IMG/VR virus record: IMGVR_UViG_3300009161_000083
Location: 1-44,513 of that record
Source: a virus
DNA length: 44,513 nucleotides
Reading direction: 5' to 3' (one strand)
Shown: positions 1 to 6,381 of the stretch, one piece after another
How positions within the stretch are numbered: the stretch's first letter is position 1
How the letters are laid out: each line of letters begins with the position of its first letter
Translations under genes and position numbers: made by a program
Notes under the pieces: model-generated
Seen by the model: the letters and a program-made list of their open reading frames with translations, nothing else
Told to the model about the DNA's origin: nothing
Databases searched by the model: none

Positions 1-25
1 CCGTGACGCACAAACTATATCTGCA

Positions 26-54
26 TTGACTGACCTATTTTTAATTGATAGCAT
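26..54 (+). promoter_or_regulatory. Candidate sigma70-like promoter for the small terminase gene
   Basis: TTGACT at 26-31 and TAGCAT at 49-54 are separated by 17 bases, a normal sigma70 spacing. Transcription would start near 61, so translation from an ATG at 45 is unlikely and the ATG at 129 is favoured. Motif match only. Confidence 0.4.
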
Positions 55-93
55 TTCATAGCATTCCAAACAACTCTGATACCATATCATGGT

Positions 94-106
94 TTCTGAG
101 AGTAAT
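94..106 (-). repeat. Dispersed 13-mer motif, the only exact minus-strand copy
   Basis: The reverse complement reads ATTACTCTCAGAA, an exact match to the ATTACYYYCAGAA motif found 12 times on the + strand. This copy lies in the leader between the candidate promoter and the small terminase ATG. Confidence 0.6.
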
Positions 107-128
107 ACATATCACACGAAAGTACATC

Positions 129-623
129 ATGGGGACAAGGAAGCGTAGAACATCGCTGGAGCAGTTTTTCTTTAGAGGAACAGCAGTTATTGGTGAATGC
201 ACTGACTTATGTACAGTGAACACCATGACTGTGCCCAGTCGAATTGAACAAAATGTTATTATGAAGCAGTTGTGGCACTTCATATGCACCGACATGGAGA
301 ACCGTAGGTGCCTCAGTCCAACATACACATTACTAATCTCAGAACTCTGTGAAGTAATATGTTTGATGAATACTTGTAGAGAGAAATTGGACACTGAGGG
401 ATTGGTGATTGATAAGTTTACAGAAGAAGGACAATTTATGTCTTCTCAGCCATCTCCGTATTACAACATTCTACAGCGACAACAGCCCATGCTGGTCAAG
501 CTACTAGAAAAGATAGGGATGTCGCCCAGAGATATCCATTATCTGGTCAACCCTGATGCAACATCCCTACAGCCCATTGAGGCTCACGTCACCGAAATGC
601 AGAAGATTACATACTTCCGGTAA
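129..623 (+). CDS. Terminase small subunit candidate (P27-like)
   Basis: This 164-residue protein would recognise phage DNA and hand it to the large terminase. Its C-terminal half fits the general layout of P27-type small terminases: helical segments around an LSP..Y..L..ELCEVI stretch, a PSPYYNIL..Q segment and a closing 'L..IGMSPRD' of the kind seen at the end of such proteins. The frame is open from an ATG at 45, but the candidate promoter at 26-54 would start transcription after that codon, so the ATG at 129 is chosen; its ribosome site is weak. The gene lies 5.8 kb before terL, separated by a leftward block, which is unusual. The assignment rests on recalled family patterns and an alternative DNA-binding role is possible. 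Confidence 0.5.
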   Translation: MGTRKRRTSLEQFFFRGTAVIGECTDLCTVNTMTVPSRIEQNVIMKQLWHFICTDMENRRCLSPTYTLLISELCEVICLMNTCREKLDTEGLVIDKFTEEGQFMSSQPSPYYNILQRQQPMLVKLLEKIGMSPRDIHYLVNPDATSLQPIEAHVTEMQKITYFR

Positions 624-625
624 CT

Positions 626-820
626 CTACACTTTTTTAGTTTGTCTTTTGCCTACCTTTCCGATTGGTTTAATCAGCAGCTTCCTAGCTTGCTTAGGCAC
701 ATGTGCAGCCAACAATGCCAACTCCTCATCTGTTATGTCATGGTCACCACCAAACCTTTCCAGTCTAGCTGCGAACCGAATAATAATACCCCACATAGCA
801 GACTTACGAGTAGTCTTCAT
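626..820 (-). CDS. Small hypothetical basic protein
   Basis: This 64-residue protein has a Lys/Arg-rich tail (KPIGKVGKRQTKKV) and a helical middle with an acidic DITDEELALLAAH stretch. It has a very strong ribosome site (AGGAGG, 6 bases before the ATG). Its ATG overlaps the stop of the upstream gene as TAATG, so the two are translationally coupled. It is the last gene of a three-gene leftward operon with regulator-like partners. I do not recognise the family; a nucleic-acid-binding accessory role is only a guess from charge. Confidence 0.6.
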   Translation of the reverse strand: MKTTRKSAMWGIIIRFAARLERFGGDHDITDEELALLAAHVPKQARKLLIKPIGKVGKRQTKKV

Positions 821-1152
821 TATTTTCCTCCTGAGACATCAACTAAATCAAGGCTGGGAGTCATCCCACATTCTTTCATCAATCGTACCAATTCAGTAGC
901 AATAACAATTGCTCGATCTTTTCTAGCTGGTGAACCAGCTACACCACCTCTTACACGAACAATCCCCATGGCCTTTTCTATGTTGCCAAGGGTTGACACA
1001 CTCACAGCAACATTCAAATCCGCCTTTAACATTCTCATCACTTGAGCCTGAGTATGATCAGTCATTACGTCTCGATGAGACTCAATCCATTGCATAACTT
1101 TGTACTGATCTGGCATTCCCAACCGTACTGGTTTCTGTCGAACATTTAACAT
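820..1152 (-). CDS. Putative helix-turn-helix DNA-binding protein
   Basis: This 110-residue protein contains a segment around residues 33-65 (TQAQVMRMLKADLN, then VSVSTLGNIEKAMGI) with the spacing of a helix-turn-helix: helix, turn, recognition helix. An upstream in-frame GTG at 1161 exists, but the ATG at 1152 has a good TAGGTGA ribosome site and is preferred. It is the middle gene of the leftward operon and is coupled to the gene at 626-820. A regulator of early transcription is the natural reading. No named family is claimed. Confidence 0.6.
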   Translation of the reverse strand: MLNVRQKPVRLGMPDQYKVMQWIESHRDVMTDHTQAQVMRMLKADLNVAVSVSTLGNIEKAMGIVRVRGGVAGSPARKDRAIVIATELVRLMKECGMTPSLDLVDVSGGK

Positions 1153-1212
1153 CTTAATCACCTAACTGGGGGGTTGTACTTGGTGAGTGAACAAAACACC
1201 CACCTTCGATTG

Positions 1213-1443
1213 TTACTTGTGGGCCTGTTTGACCATTTTCTTCTTTGGTCTGCCTACGCTCTTGGAAGCCACGTTAATCAGCCCCCAATACTCTGCCAGA
1301 GCCTCCACAATCACGCTGGAGCGTCCTTGGCCGGTTTCCTTACACTTTATGGCTACTTGTTCCCAGAAGCCTGTAGAAGCACTAATGCCGTACACCTTGG
1401 TTGCTGGGTCTTTGTTGACGTTTCTTTTTCTGACTTCAGCCAT
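1213..1443 (-). CDS. Small ribbon-helix-helix-like protein
   Basis: This 76-residue protein has a middle section (GISASTGFWEQVAIKC, then GRSSVIVEALAEYWGL) that resembles a ribbon-helix-helix fold: a short strand, helix A, a turn with Ser-Ser, and helix B ending in Ala-Leu-x-x-Tyr-Trp. The N- and C-termini are strongly basic. The ATG at 1443 follows an AAAGGGA ribosome site. It is the first gene of the leftward operon, directly after a control region with paired TGTACACCTA repeats, so it could be an autoregulator. The fold is inferred by eye. Confidence 0.55.
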   Translation of the reverse strand: MAEVRKRNVNKDPATKVYGISASTGFWEQVAIKCKETGQGRSSVIVEALAEYWGLINVASKSVGRPKKKMVKQAHK

Positions 1444-1485
1444 TTGTCCCTTTCTTTTAATTGATTGTGTACCACGCTGAGGAGT

Positions 1486-1514
1486 ATGGTATCAGCATAT
1501 CTACCAACAGTCAA
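1486..1514 (-). promoter_or_regulatory. Candidate promoter of the leftward operon
   Basis: Read on the minus strand, TTGACT (1514-1509) and TACCAT (1491-1486) are 17 bases apart. The site lies about 45 bases upstream of the ATG at 1443. The same -35 hexamer occurs in the candidate promoter at 26-54. Confidence 0.45.
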
Positions 1515-1535
1515 CCATAATTCTATCAGAATCTT

Positions 1536-1557
1536 TGTACACCTACCTGTACACCTA
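1536..1557. promoter_or_regulatory. Paired TGTACACCTA repeats, operator-like
   Basis: Two identical decamers at 1536-1545 and 1548-1557 have a 12-base period. Each contains the palindrome TGTACA. They lie directly upstream (minus-strand sense) of the -35 box of the leftward promoter, where a repressor or activator could bind; the ribbon-helix-helix-like product at 1213-1443 is a possible ligand. Confidence 0.35.
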
Positions 1558-1721
1558 TTTTATAAAATGACTTGACATGTTTGGTGAAAACACACAAACT
1601 GCTCATCGTCATGCAATGGCACTGAAGAACTGCCGAACATGACACGATCTGTCTTTCAGGGGGGGATTCTTGAAGCCTTGGCAATAAAGACACTAATCTA
1701 AGATTTGCCAGAACAATGCAG

Positions 1722-1797
1722 GAGTAAATTCATTACTCTCGCGGACTTCCGATTACTGTCCCTATCATGGACAGGGGGTAGGGGGTCCAGGAGTAAT
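1722..1797. repeat. Nested inverted repeats built from the 13-mer motif core
   Basis: GAGTAA (1722-1727) faces TTACTC (1733-1738). A larger pair, the arm at 1732-1746 (ATTACTCTCGCGGAC) and the arm at 1785-1797 (GTCCAGGAGTAAT), encloses a third hairpin, CTGTCC (1756-1761) with GGACAG (1769-1774), followed by a G-run. The 1558-1834 interval holds no credible gene; this structure is all I see in it. Confidence 0.5.
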
Positions 1798-1834
1798 ATA
1801 ACCCCAGCTACACAGCTTTGTGTACTAGATACCT

Positions 1835-2251
1835 CTACCTGCCAGTGTTATAGATATCCATTGCTTCTTCTATCATGGATATAATTCTATGTGCTGCACC
1901 AAACACTTCAGAGTTACTAAACCTGATTACTGTTACTCCCATCCGGTTCAACCTGCGTGTTCTGAGCGAATCATTCCGCTTCACATCTCTCCTATCGTGG
2001 ACTCTCCCATCAATCTCTATTGCCAGCATGACATGCTCACAGTAAAAGTCTGGGATGTACCCATGCACCACTTGCTGGGGCGCAAATTTGAATTCCCAAC
2101 ATCGTTGCCTGACTTGTAATGCCTTCCAAAAGAACTGTTCAGCACGAGTCATATGACTTCTCAGTCTGTTGGCATATTTTTCAATACTGCCACTTTTGGT
2201 GACCCTTCTACGGGATTTGGCATGGGATGGCTTTCTGACAATACGTTTCAT
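1835..2251 (-). CDS. DUF559/Vsr-like endonuclease-fold protein
   Basis: This 138-residue protein matches the DUF559 group, relatives of the very-short-patch-repair (Vsr) nuclease fold. Visible landmarks are an N-terminal helix with MTRAEQFFWKAL, the HGYIPDFYCE strand carrying the usual Asp, LAIEIDGRVHD with the acidic and His residues, the Arg-rich helix, and the closing strand GVTVIRFSNSEV. The frame extends to 2287, but the ATG at 2251 has an AAAGGA ribosome site about 9 bases upstream and is preferred. The basic N-terminus (RKPSHAKSRRR) suits DNA binding. It stands alone on the minus strand between the leftward operon and the rightward virion genes, where homing or stand-alone nucleases are common. 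Substrate unknown. Confidence 0.75.
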   Translation of the reverse strand: MKRIVRKPSHAKSRRRVTKSGSIEKYANRLRSHMTRAEQFFWKALQVRQRCWEFKFAPQQVVHGYIPDFYCEHVMLAIEIDGRVHDRRDVKRNDSLRTRRLNRMGVTVIRFSNSEVFGAAHRIISMIEEAMDIYNTGR

Positions 2252-2376
2252 AAACAATCCTTTGCTAAACTGATTGCATCGTGACACGTCCCTCCCGAAC
2301 GATAGTTAACGCCAGCCCACAAGACCATACCACATATTTGTTGACAACCAGTTAGTGACTTAATAGCCTACCTGTA

Positions 2377-2406
2377 TTGACATTTATTACTTCCAGAACC
2401 TCATAT
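2377..2406 (+). promoter_or_regulatory. Weak promoter candidate enclosing a 13-mer motif
   Basis: TTGACA (2377-2382) is followed after 18 bases by TCATAT (2401-2406), a poor -10 box. The exact motif copy at 2386-2398 lies in the spacer. A second TTGACA occurs at 2341. This 2252-2417 gap is the start of the rightward virion block, so a promoter is expected here. Confidence 0.25.
2386..2398 (+). repeat. Dispersed 13-mer motif, intergenic
   Basis: Exact copy ATTACTTCCAGAA, 19 bases before the ATG at 2418. Its flanks match those of the copy at 16821: both are preceded by GACATTT and followed by CC. Confidence 0.6.
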
Positions 2407-2417
2407 GGAATGTACGC

Positions 2418-2732
2418 ATGAATAAGACCAATCGCATATCCGTCACTACCGCAAGTTCTGGTGACAATACACTGGTTGCAGCAATTGCCGGGACACAAGT
2501 TCGCGTAGTAAACTTTTCACTGGTAGCCGTTACCGCCAACGCAGTGCAATTCAAGTCCGGCTCCACTGCATTAACGGGTGTAATGTCATTGGGAGCCACG
2601 GGTGTATTGGCACCCGGATACGACCCAACAGGCCACATTATTACAGCAGCAGGAGAAGCACTGATACTTAACTTGGGGAGTGCAACGCAAGTTTCTGGTT
2701 GGCTAACTTACGATCACGGCGGCGGTGACTGA
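2418..2732 (+). CDS. Small virion-type protein (capsid decoration or similar)
   Basis: This 104-residue protein is rich in Ala, Thr, Val and Gly, with alternating beta-strand character and no charge clusters. Patterns such as NTLVAAIAGTQVRVVNFSLV and SGWLTYDHGGGD resemble small beta-sandwich virion proteins often seen near fibre or capsid genes in tailed phages. It is the first gene of the rightward block and is followed by a motif copy and a small membrane protein. A decoration or accessory structural role is inferred; no family is named with certainty. Confidence 0.6.
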   Translation: MNKTNRISVTTASSGDNTLVAAIAGTQVRVVNFSLVAVTANAVQFKSGSTALTGVMSLGATGVLAPGYDPTGHIITAAGEALILNLGSATQVSGWLTYDHGGGD

Positions 2733-2733
2733 T

Positions 2734-2746
2734 ATTACTTCCAGAA
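2734..2746 (+). repeat. Dispersed 13-mer motif, intergenic
   Basis: Exact copy ATTACTTCCAGAA, one base after the TGA of the upstream gene and 7 bases before the GTG start at 2754. Confidence 0.6.
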
Positions 2747-2753
2747 AACAAAT

Positions 2754-3023
2754 GTGACGACAACTACTCAATCCGAAAGAATCAAGAGCATGAATGTGTC
2801 ATCGGAAGTAATCCTAGGGCTGATGACGACGGGCGGTGCGGTGCTGGCAGCAGCGGTCGCCCGGATGTGGATCTGGTTCACGGAGGAACTGAAAGAGTGC
2901 AAGGGCGATCGAAAAGAACTGCACGGAAAGATAGATGTGATGCATGGCAGGATAGCTGAGATATCACAGACGGTCGGCAGATTAAGTGGCAAGATTGATG
3001 AGCAAACGGAGAAGAACGAATGA
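2754..3023 (+). CDS. Small membrane protein with coiled coil
   Basis: This 89-residue protein has one hydrophobic segment (about residues 18-44: VILGLMTTGGAVLAAAVARM then WIWF) followed by a charged heptad-like helix (ELKECKGDRKELHGKIDVMH and onward) to the C-terminus. The layout resembles small phage membrane proteins such as holin- or anchor-type proteins. The GTG at 2754 follows the 13-mer motif; an in-frame ATG at 2790 is an alternative start. Its stop overlaps the next ATG as ATGA. Function not established. Confidence 0.55.
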   Translation: MTTTTQSERIKSMNVSSEVILGLMTTGGAVLAAAVARMWIWFTEELKECKGDRKELHGKIDVMHGRIAEISQTVGRLSGKIDEQTEKNE

Positions 3024-3190
3024 AAGTCGTAGCAACAAAAAACATCAACGGTGCATGGTTCTGGCGACTCGTCGGTGGCAACGGCGAGTGCATGGCGAAC
3101 AGCGAAGCGTATAGCAGCAAGGCCGCATGTACTAAAAGTGCAAAGCTGGTGGCGGTTACTGGTGGGTTTGAGTTCCAGATTGAAGACTGA
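3020..3190 (+). CDS. YegP-like (DUF1508/UPF0339-type) small protein
   Basis: This 56-residue protein begins MKVVATKNINGAWFWRLV and continues with NGECMANSEAYSSKAACTKS. That is the characteristic DUF1508/YegP repeat: a strand with W-x-W-R-L, then NGE, then SE.Y.SKA. One repeat is present, whereas E. coli YegP has two. The ATG overlaps the preceding TGA. The role of the family is poorly known. The C-terminal half keeps the expected beta structure (VAVTGGFEFQIED). Confidence 0.7.
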   Translation: MKVVATKNINGAWFWRLVGGNGECMANSEAYSSKAACTKSAKLVAVTGGFEFQIED

Positions 3191-3202
3191 AGGCGAAAAG
3201 AC

Positions 3203-4903
3203 ATGTCCGTTGAAGCATTGATCGCAACACAAATCATTGATACCACGACAGTCGGTCGCGCATTGATGACGGCTGTCGATGCGTCAGGGGCACGGACGAC
3301 GCTGGGACTCGGTTCACTCGCCACGCAATCAGGCACGTTTAGCGGCACATCAAGCGGCACGAACACTGGTGATCAGACGATAGCCCTGACAGGCGATGTC
3401 ACTGGCACAGGCACAGGATCTTTTGCAGCAACGATTGGCGCGTTGAAAGTCACAAACGCAATGCTGGCGGGATCTATAGCGGCAAGCAAACTGGTCGGCA
3501 CAGACATCGCGACACTTGGCACTGTGACGGTTGGCACACTATCGACTGGGGCTGTGATTGCAGGCGTCACAATTACGGTTGGCAGCGATGCGACTGGCGA
3601 TCTGCATTATCGTAACGCAAGCGGTGTGTTCACGCGGCTGGGCATCGGATCAGCGGCACAGGTGTTGACAGTGACGGGTGGCTTGCCTTCGTGGGCGGCG
3701 GCTAGTGGCGGCGACGCACTTGTCGCAAATCCGCTAAGTCAGTTTGCTGCAACCACGTCTGCACAACTTGCTGGAGTCATAAGCAACGAGACGGGCAGCG
3801 GGGCGTTAGTTTTCGCAACTGCGCCGACTTTCGGTGGACTAATTACGGTCAACGGTGTGGCGGTGATAACTTCACAGGCGATTTCGGATATTCCCGTTGC
3901 GATTGCAGCATTTGCGAGCCAAACAGCTAATTTATTTGAGACACGAAATTCTAGTGCAGCGGTAAAAGCCCGTATAACCGCAGCAGGTTCGTTTTCAAAT
4001 ACCGTCGCCGCTTCCACCTCGGAAGTGTTTGGCGCATTGGCTGGAATGAACATGACTGGCCTCCGCAACACTGCGGTTGGATACGCTGCTTTGCAAACGA
4101 TGGTCGCAGGTTATGACAATGTTGCGATTGGCCAATCCGCCTCGAATGCCAACACGTCGAACAATAATTCAACTACCGCAATTGGAAATTATGCAGCCAC
4201 TACAGCAGTGTGCAGTGCTTACACAGTCGTAGGGAACGCGGCTGGAGCTAACCGAGCCGACATAACAGGTTGTTGCCTATTTGGCGACAACGCAAATACC
4301 AGTGCCACCGGAATCGCGAACACAATTGCAATAGGACGTGCTGCCAGTGCCACTGCCACAGCGCAGTTTATTGCAGGTTCTTCATTGTATCCTGCGTCAG
4401 ACATCTATTTTGGCAAAGGCGTCACAAACGCAACGCCGACAACATGGGTCGCTAATGGCACTGGGGGATCAGGTACGAACATATCTGGTGGCTCAGTCAC
4501 TATTGCCGGTGGGCGTGGAACAGGGACAGGTCTCGGTGGCTCTATCACTTTGCAGGTCGCGGCGGCAGGAGTTTCAGGATCGTCACTGAATACACTTGTG
4601 AGCATTATTACGATTGCATCCACTGGATTGATCTCGTATCCCACCACCGTTACAGCAGGTGGGACAACTGGTGCCCAAACGATCAATAAGATATCTGGTA
4701 CTGTGAATTTTGCAGCAGCAGCGACATCGCTGGTGGTTACCAATTCGTTAGTCTCAACAACGTCACTTGTCTTTGCAGTGGTACGAACAAACGATGCGAC
4801 GGCGACGATTAAGAATGTAGTGCCAGCAGCAGGATCTTTTACCATCACACTTGACGCAGCAGCGACAGCCGAAACATCAGTTGGATTTTATGTGATAAAC
4901 TAA
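3203..4903 (+). CDS. Tail fibre/adhesin-like protein with YadA-head-type repeats
   Basis: This 566-residue Ala/Thr/Gly/Ser-rich protein is typical of phage fibre proteins. Residues about 45-75 carry a GTSSGTNTGDQTIALTGDVT segment common in phage fibres. Residues about 285-400 carry degenerate repeats of the form N.A.G..A (NTAVGYAAL, NVAIGQSAS, TAIGNYAA, NTIAIGRAAS), the pattern of left-handed beta-roll heads of trimeric adhesins such as YadA. The C-terminus (FAVVRTNDATATIKNVVPAA) resembles a beta-rich trimer domain. Receptor binding is the inferred role. Codon use is richer in GCG/ACG/CGA-type codons than in the TerL region. Several opposite-strand frames here are shadows of this gene. Confidence 0.7.
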   Translation: MSVEALIATQIIDTTTVGRALMTAVDASGARTTLGLGSLATQSGTFSGTSSGTNTGDQTIALTGDVTGTGTGSFAATIGALKVTNAMLAGSIAASKLVGTDIATLGTVTVGTLSTGAVIAGVTITVGSDATGDLHYRNASGVFTRLGIGSAAQVLTVTGGLPSWAAASGGDALVANPLSQFAATTSAQLAGVISNETGSGALVFATAPTFGGLITVNGVAVITSQAISDIPVAIAAFASQTANLFETRNSSAAVKARITAAGSFSNTVAASTSEVFGALAGMNMTGLRNTAVGYAALQTMVAGYDNVAIGQSASNANTSNNNSTTAIGNYAATTAVCSAYTVVGNAAGANRADITGCCLFGDNANTSATGIANTIAIGRAASATATAQFIAGSSLYPASDIYFGKGVTNATPTTWVANGTGGSGTNISGGSVTIAGGRGTGTGLGGSITLQVAAAGVSGSSLNTLVSIITIASTGLISYPTTVTAGGTTGAQTINKISGTVNFAAAATSLVVTNSLVSTTSLVFAVVRTNDATATIKNVVPAAGSFTITLDAAATAETSVGFYVIN

Positions 4904-4912
4904 GGGAATCAA

Positions 4913-5137
4913 ATGTTATTAATGACGATCACGACATCCGAACCAGACGCGGCAAGAATGGCAACAGCCTACGGAGAAAAATTACAGCTAGGCAGGAATG
5001 CAACAGATCGCGAAATTAAGGATGCGATAGTGTCGTACATCGTTGAAATTGTGAGAGAGTACGAAAAAAACTTAGCGATTCAATCGGCGGTTATTTTGGC
5101 CTCTGATAGTGTCACAACGATTACGCCAACGTACTAA
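4913..5137 (+). CDS. Small hypothetical protein, virion-module associated
   Basis: This 74-residue protein begins MLLMTITTSEPDAARMATAY and has a predicted helix with DREIKDAIVSYIVEIVREYE. Similar short proteins accompany fibre and hinge genes in other phages as I recall them, but I cannot name a function. A GGGAA ribosome site lies just before the ATG at 4913; an ATG at 4922 is also possible. It sits between two fibre-like genes and shares their codon style. Confidence 0.55.
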   Translation: MLLMTITTSEPDAARMATAYGEKLQLGRNATDREIKDAIVSYIVEIVREYEKNLAIQSAVILASDSVTTITPTY

Positions 5138-5155
5138 ACCAGAAGGTGGATAATA

Positions 5156-6361
5156 ATGGCCACACAAACAATCGAATTCCGAAGCCCACCATCGCAGACA
5201 ATCACGGCGAAACTATTTGCTGTCGGCAGCGATACGCAGGTTGCGTCAGTCAGCACAACGGAGGCAACGAATCGCAAAGGCACATACGCTGGAGCGTACA
5301 CAGACGTTCCTGCTGGCGAGTATGAGTTGATTGCGTTGGTCAGCACAACGCCGGTTGCTCGGTGGTTCGTCACGCTGACATTGACGACGGCGACGTTTCA
5401 AGTTTACGACAAAAGTCAAACGGTGCTGATGGTGGCTGATGTTGTCAACGCCTCGGCGCTGGCAGCGGATGCTGTCACAGAGATCCAGAGCGGTCTGGCT
5501 ATTGCCGCAACAGCCCTATCAACGACACAGTGGACGAACACACTTGCGGCGAATATCGGCACGACAAATACGACGGTTGCCATAGGTATTGATGCGACTA
5601 TTAGCAGCAGATTAGCCTCGGCCAGTTACACAGCCCCATCCAACCTGACAGCGGCACAGATTGCAACGGGTGTTTGGCAGGATGCAACTGCCGGGGACTT
5701 TACAACCGCATCCTCAGTCGGCAAGTCTCTGTACAACGCTTTCACGGCAGGCACATCCGTGTTCACAGTTGCTGCATTGGCCAATGCGCCATCAGGTGGT
5801 GGTGGTGGTGGTGATCCGTGGGCAACAGTGGAACCCGGATCATACATTGCCGGAACATTTGGATATCTGCTGTCCACACAAATAGCAGACAAAACAGATC
5901 TGATAGGCAACGCTTCTGCTATCACATCGTTGTTGGCAGCAGCGGTATTGGAACCGGGGACAATTACTTCCTTCCCCGAAACACTTACCATTGGGGATTC
6001 TTACACTACAGCCAATGGTAGGAGTATTCAAATCCCAATTGTTGACACTGATGGGACACCAATATCAGTCACAGGCACCCTGTACTTTGCTGATGCTATT
6101 GCCACATTTACCATCAAACGTAATGGCGAAACAGACACATCCCGCACGATATCTGGGACTGCCACATTCACAGACCCACCCGGAACTGGTACAGGTGATG
6201 AGGCCCCATACGCCACCATTGAATTATTACCTTCAGAAACCATTAAAGGGTTGATAGGATATAAATACTCAGGTGTACTTACTTTCACATGGACAGGAAC
6301 AGGATCTGATGAAGATGAGGTAATGTCATTTGAGACAGACACCATTCTTTTTGACAACTAA
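5156..6361 (+). CDS. Baseplate/fibre-like protein with a compositional junction
   Basis: This 401-residue protein has an N-terminal domain (about 1-85) with the look of an immunoglobulin-like sandwich, a low-complexity helical middle rich in Ala/Thr, a Gly6 hinge near residue 220, and a C-terminal domain (about 270-401) starting ETLTIGDSYTTANGRSIQIP that resembles phage domains for receptor-binding or upper-baseplate proteins. The ribosome site is AGAAGGTGG before the ATG. Codon style changes near base 5930 from GCG/ACG-rich to the style of the TerL gene downstream, so the C-terminal domain and the N-terminal part may have different origins. Confidence 0.6.
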   Translation: MATQTIEFRSPPSQTITAKLFAVGSDTQVASVSTTEATNRKGTYAGAYTDVPAGEYELIALVSTTPVARWFVTLTLTTATFQVYDKSQTVLMVADVVNASALAADAVTEIQSGLAIAATALSTTQWTNTLAANIGTTNTTVAIGIDATISSRLASASYTAPSNLTAAQIATGVWQDATAGDFTTASSVGKSLYNAFTAGTSVFTVAALANAPSGGGGGGDPWATVEPGSYIAGTFGYLLSTQIADKTDLIGNASAITSLLAAAVLEPGTITSFPETLTIGDSYTTANGRSIQIPIVDTDGTPISVTGTLYFADAIATFTIKRNGETDTSRTISGTATFTDPPGTGTGDEAPYATIELLPSETIKGLIGYKYSGVLTFTWTGTGSDEDEVMSFETDTILFDN

Positions 6362-6381
6362 ACAAAGCAGAACCCCCACTC

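Noticed and set aside
3203-4903. Long opposite-strand reading frames within the fibre-like gene
   Set aside because: They arise from the biased codon use of the + strand gene, lack ribosome sites and resemble no protein I know.
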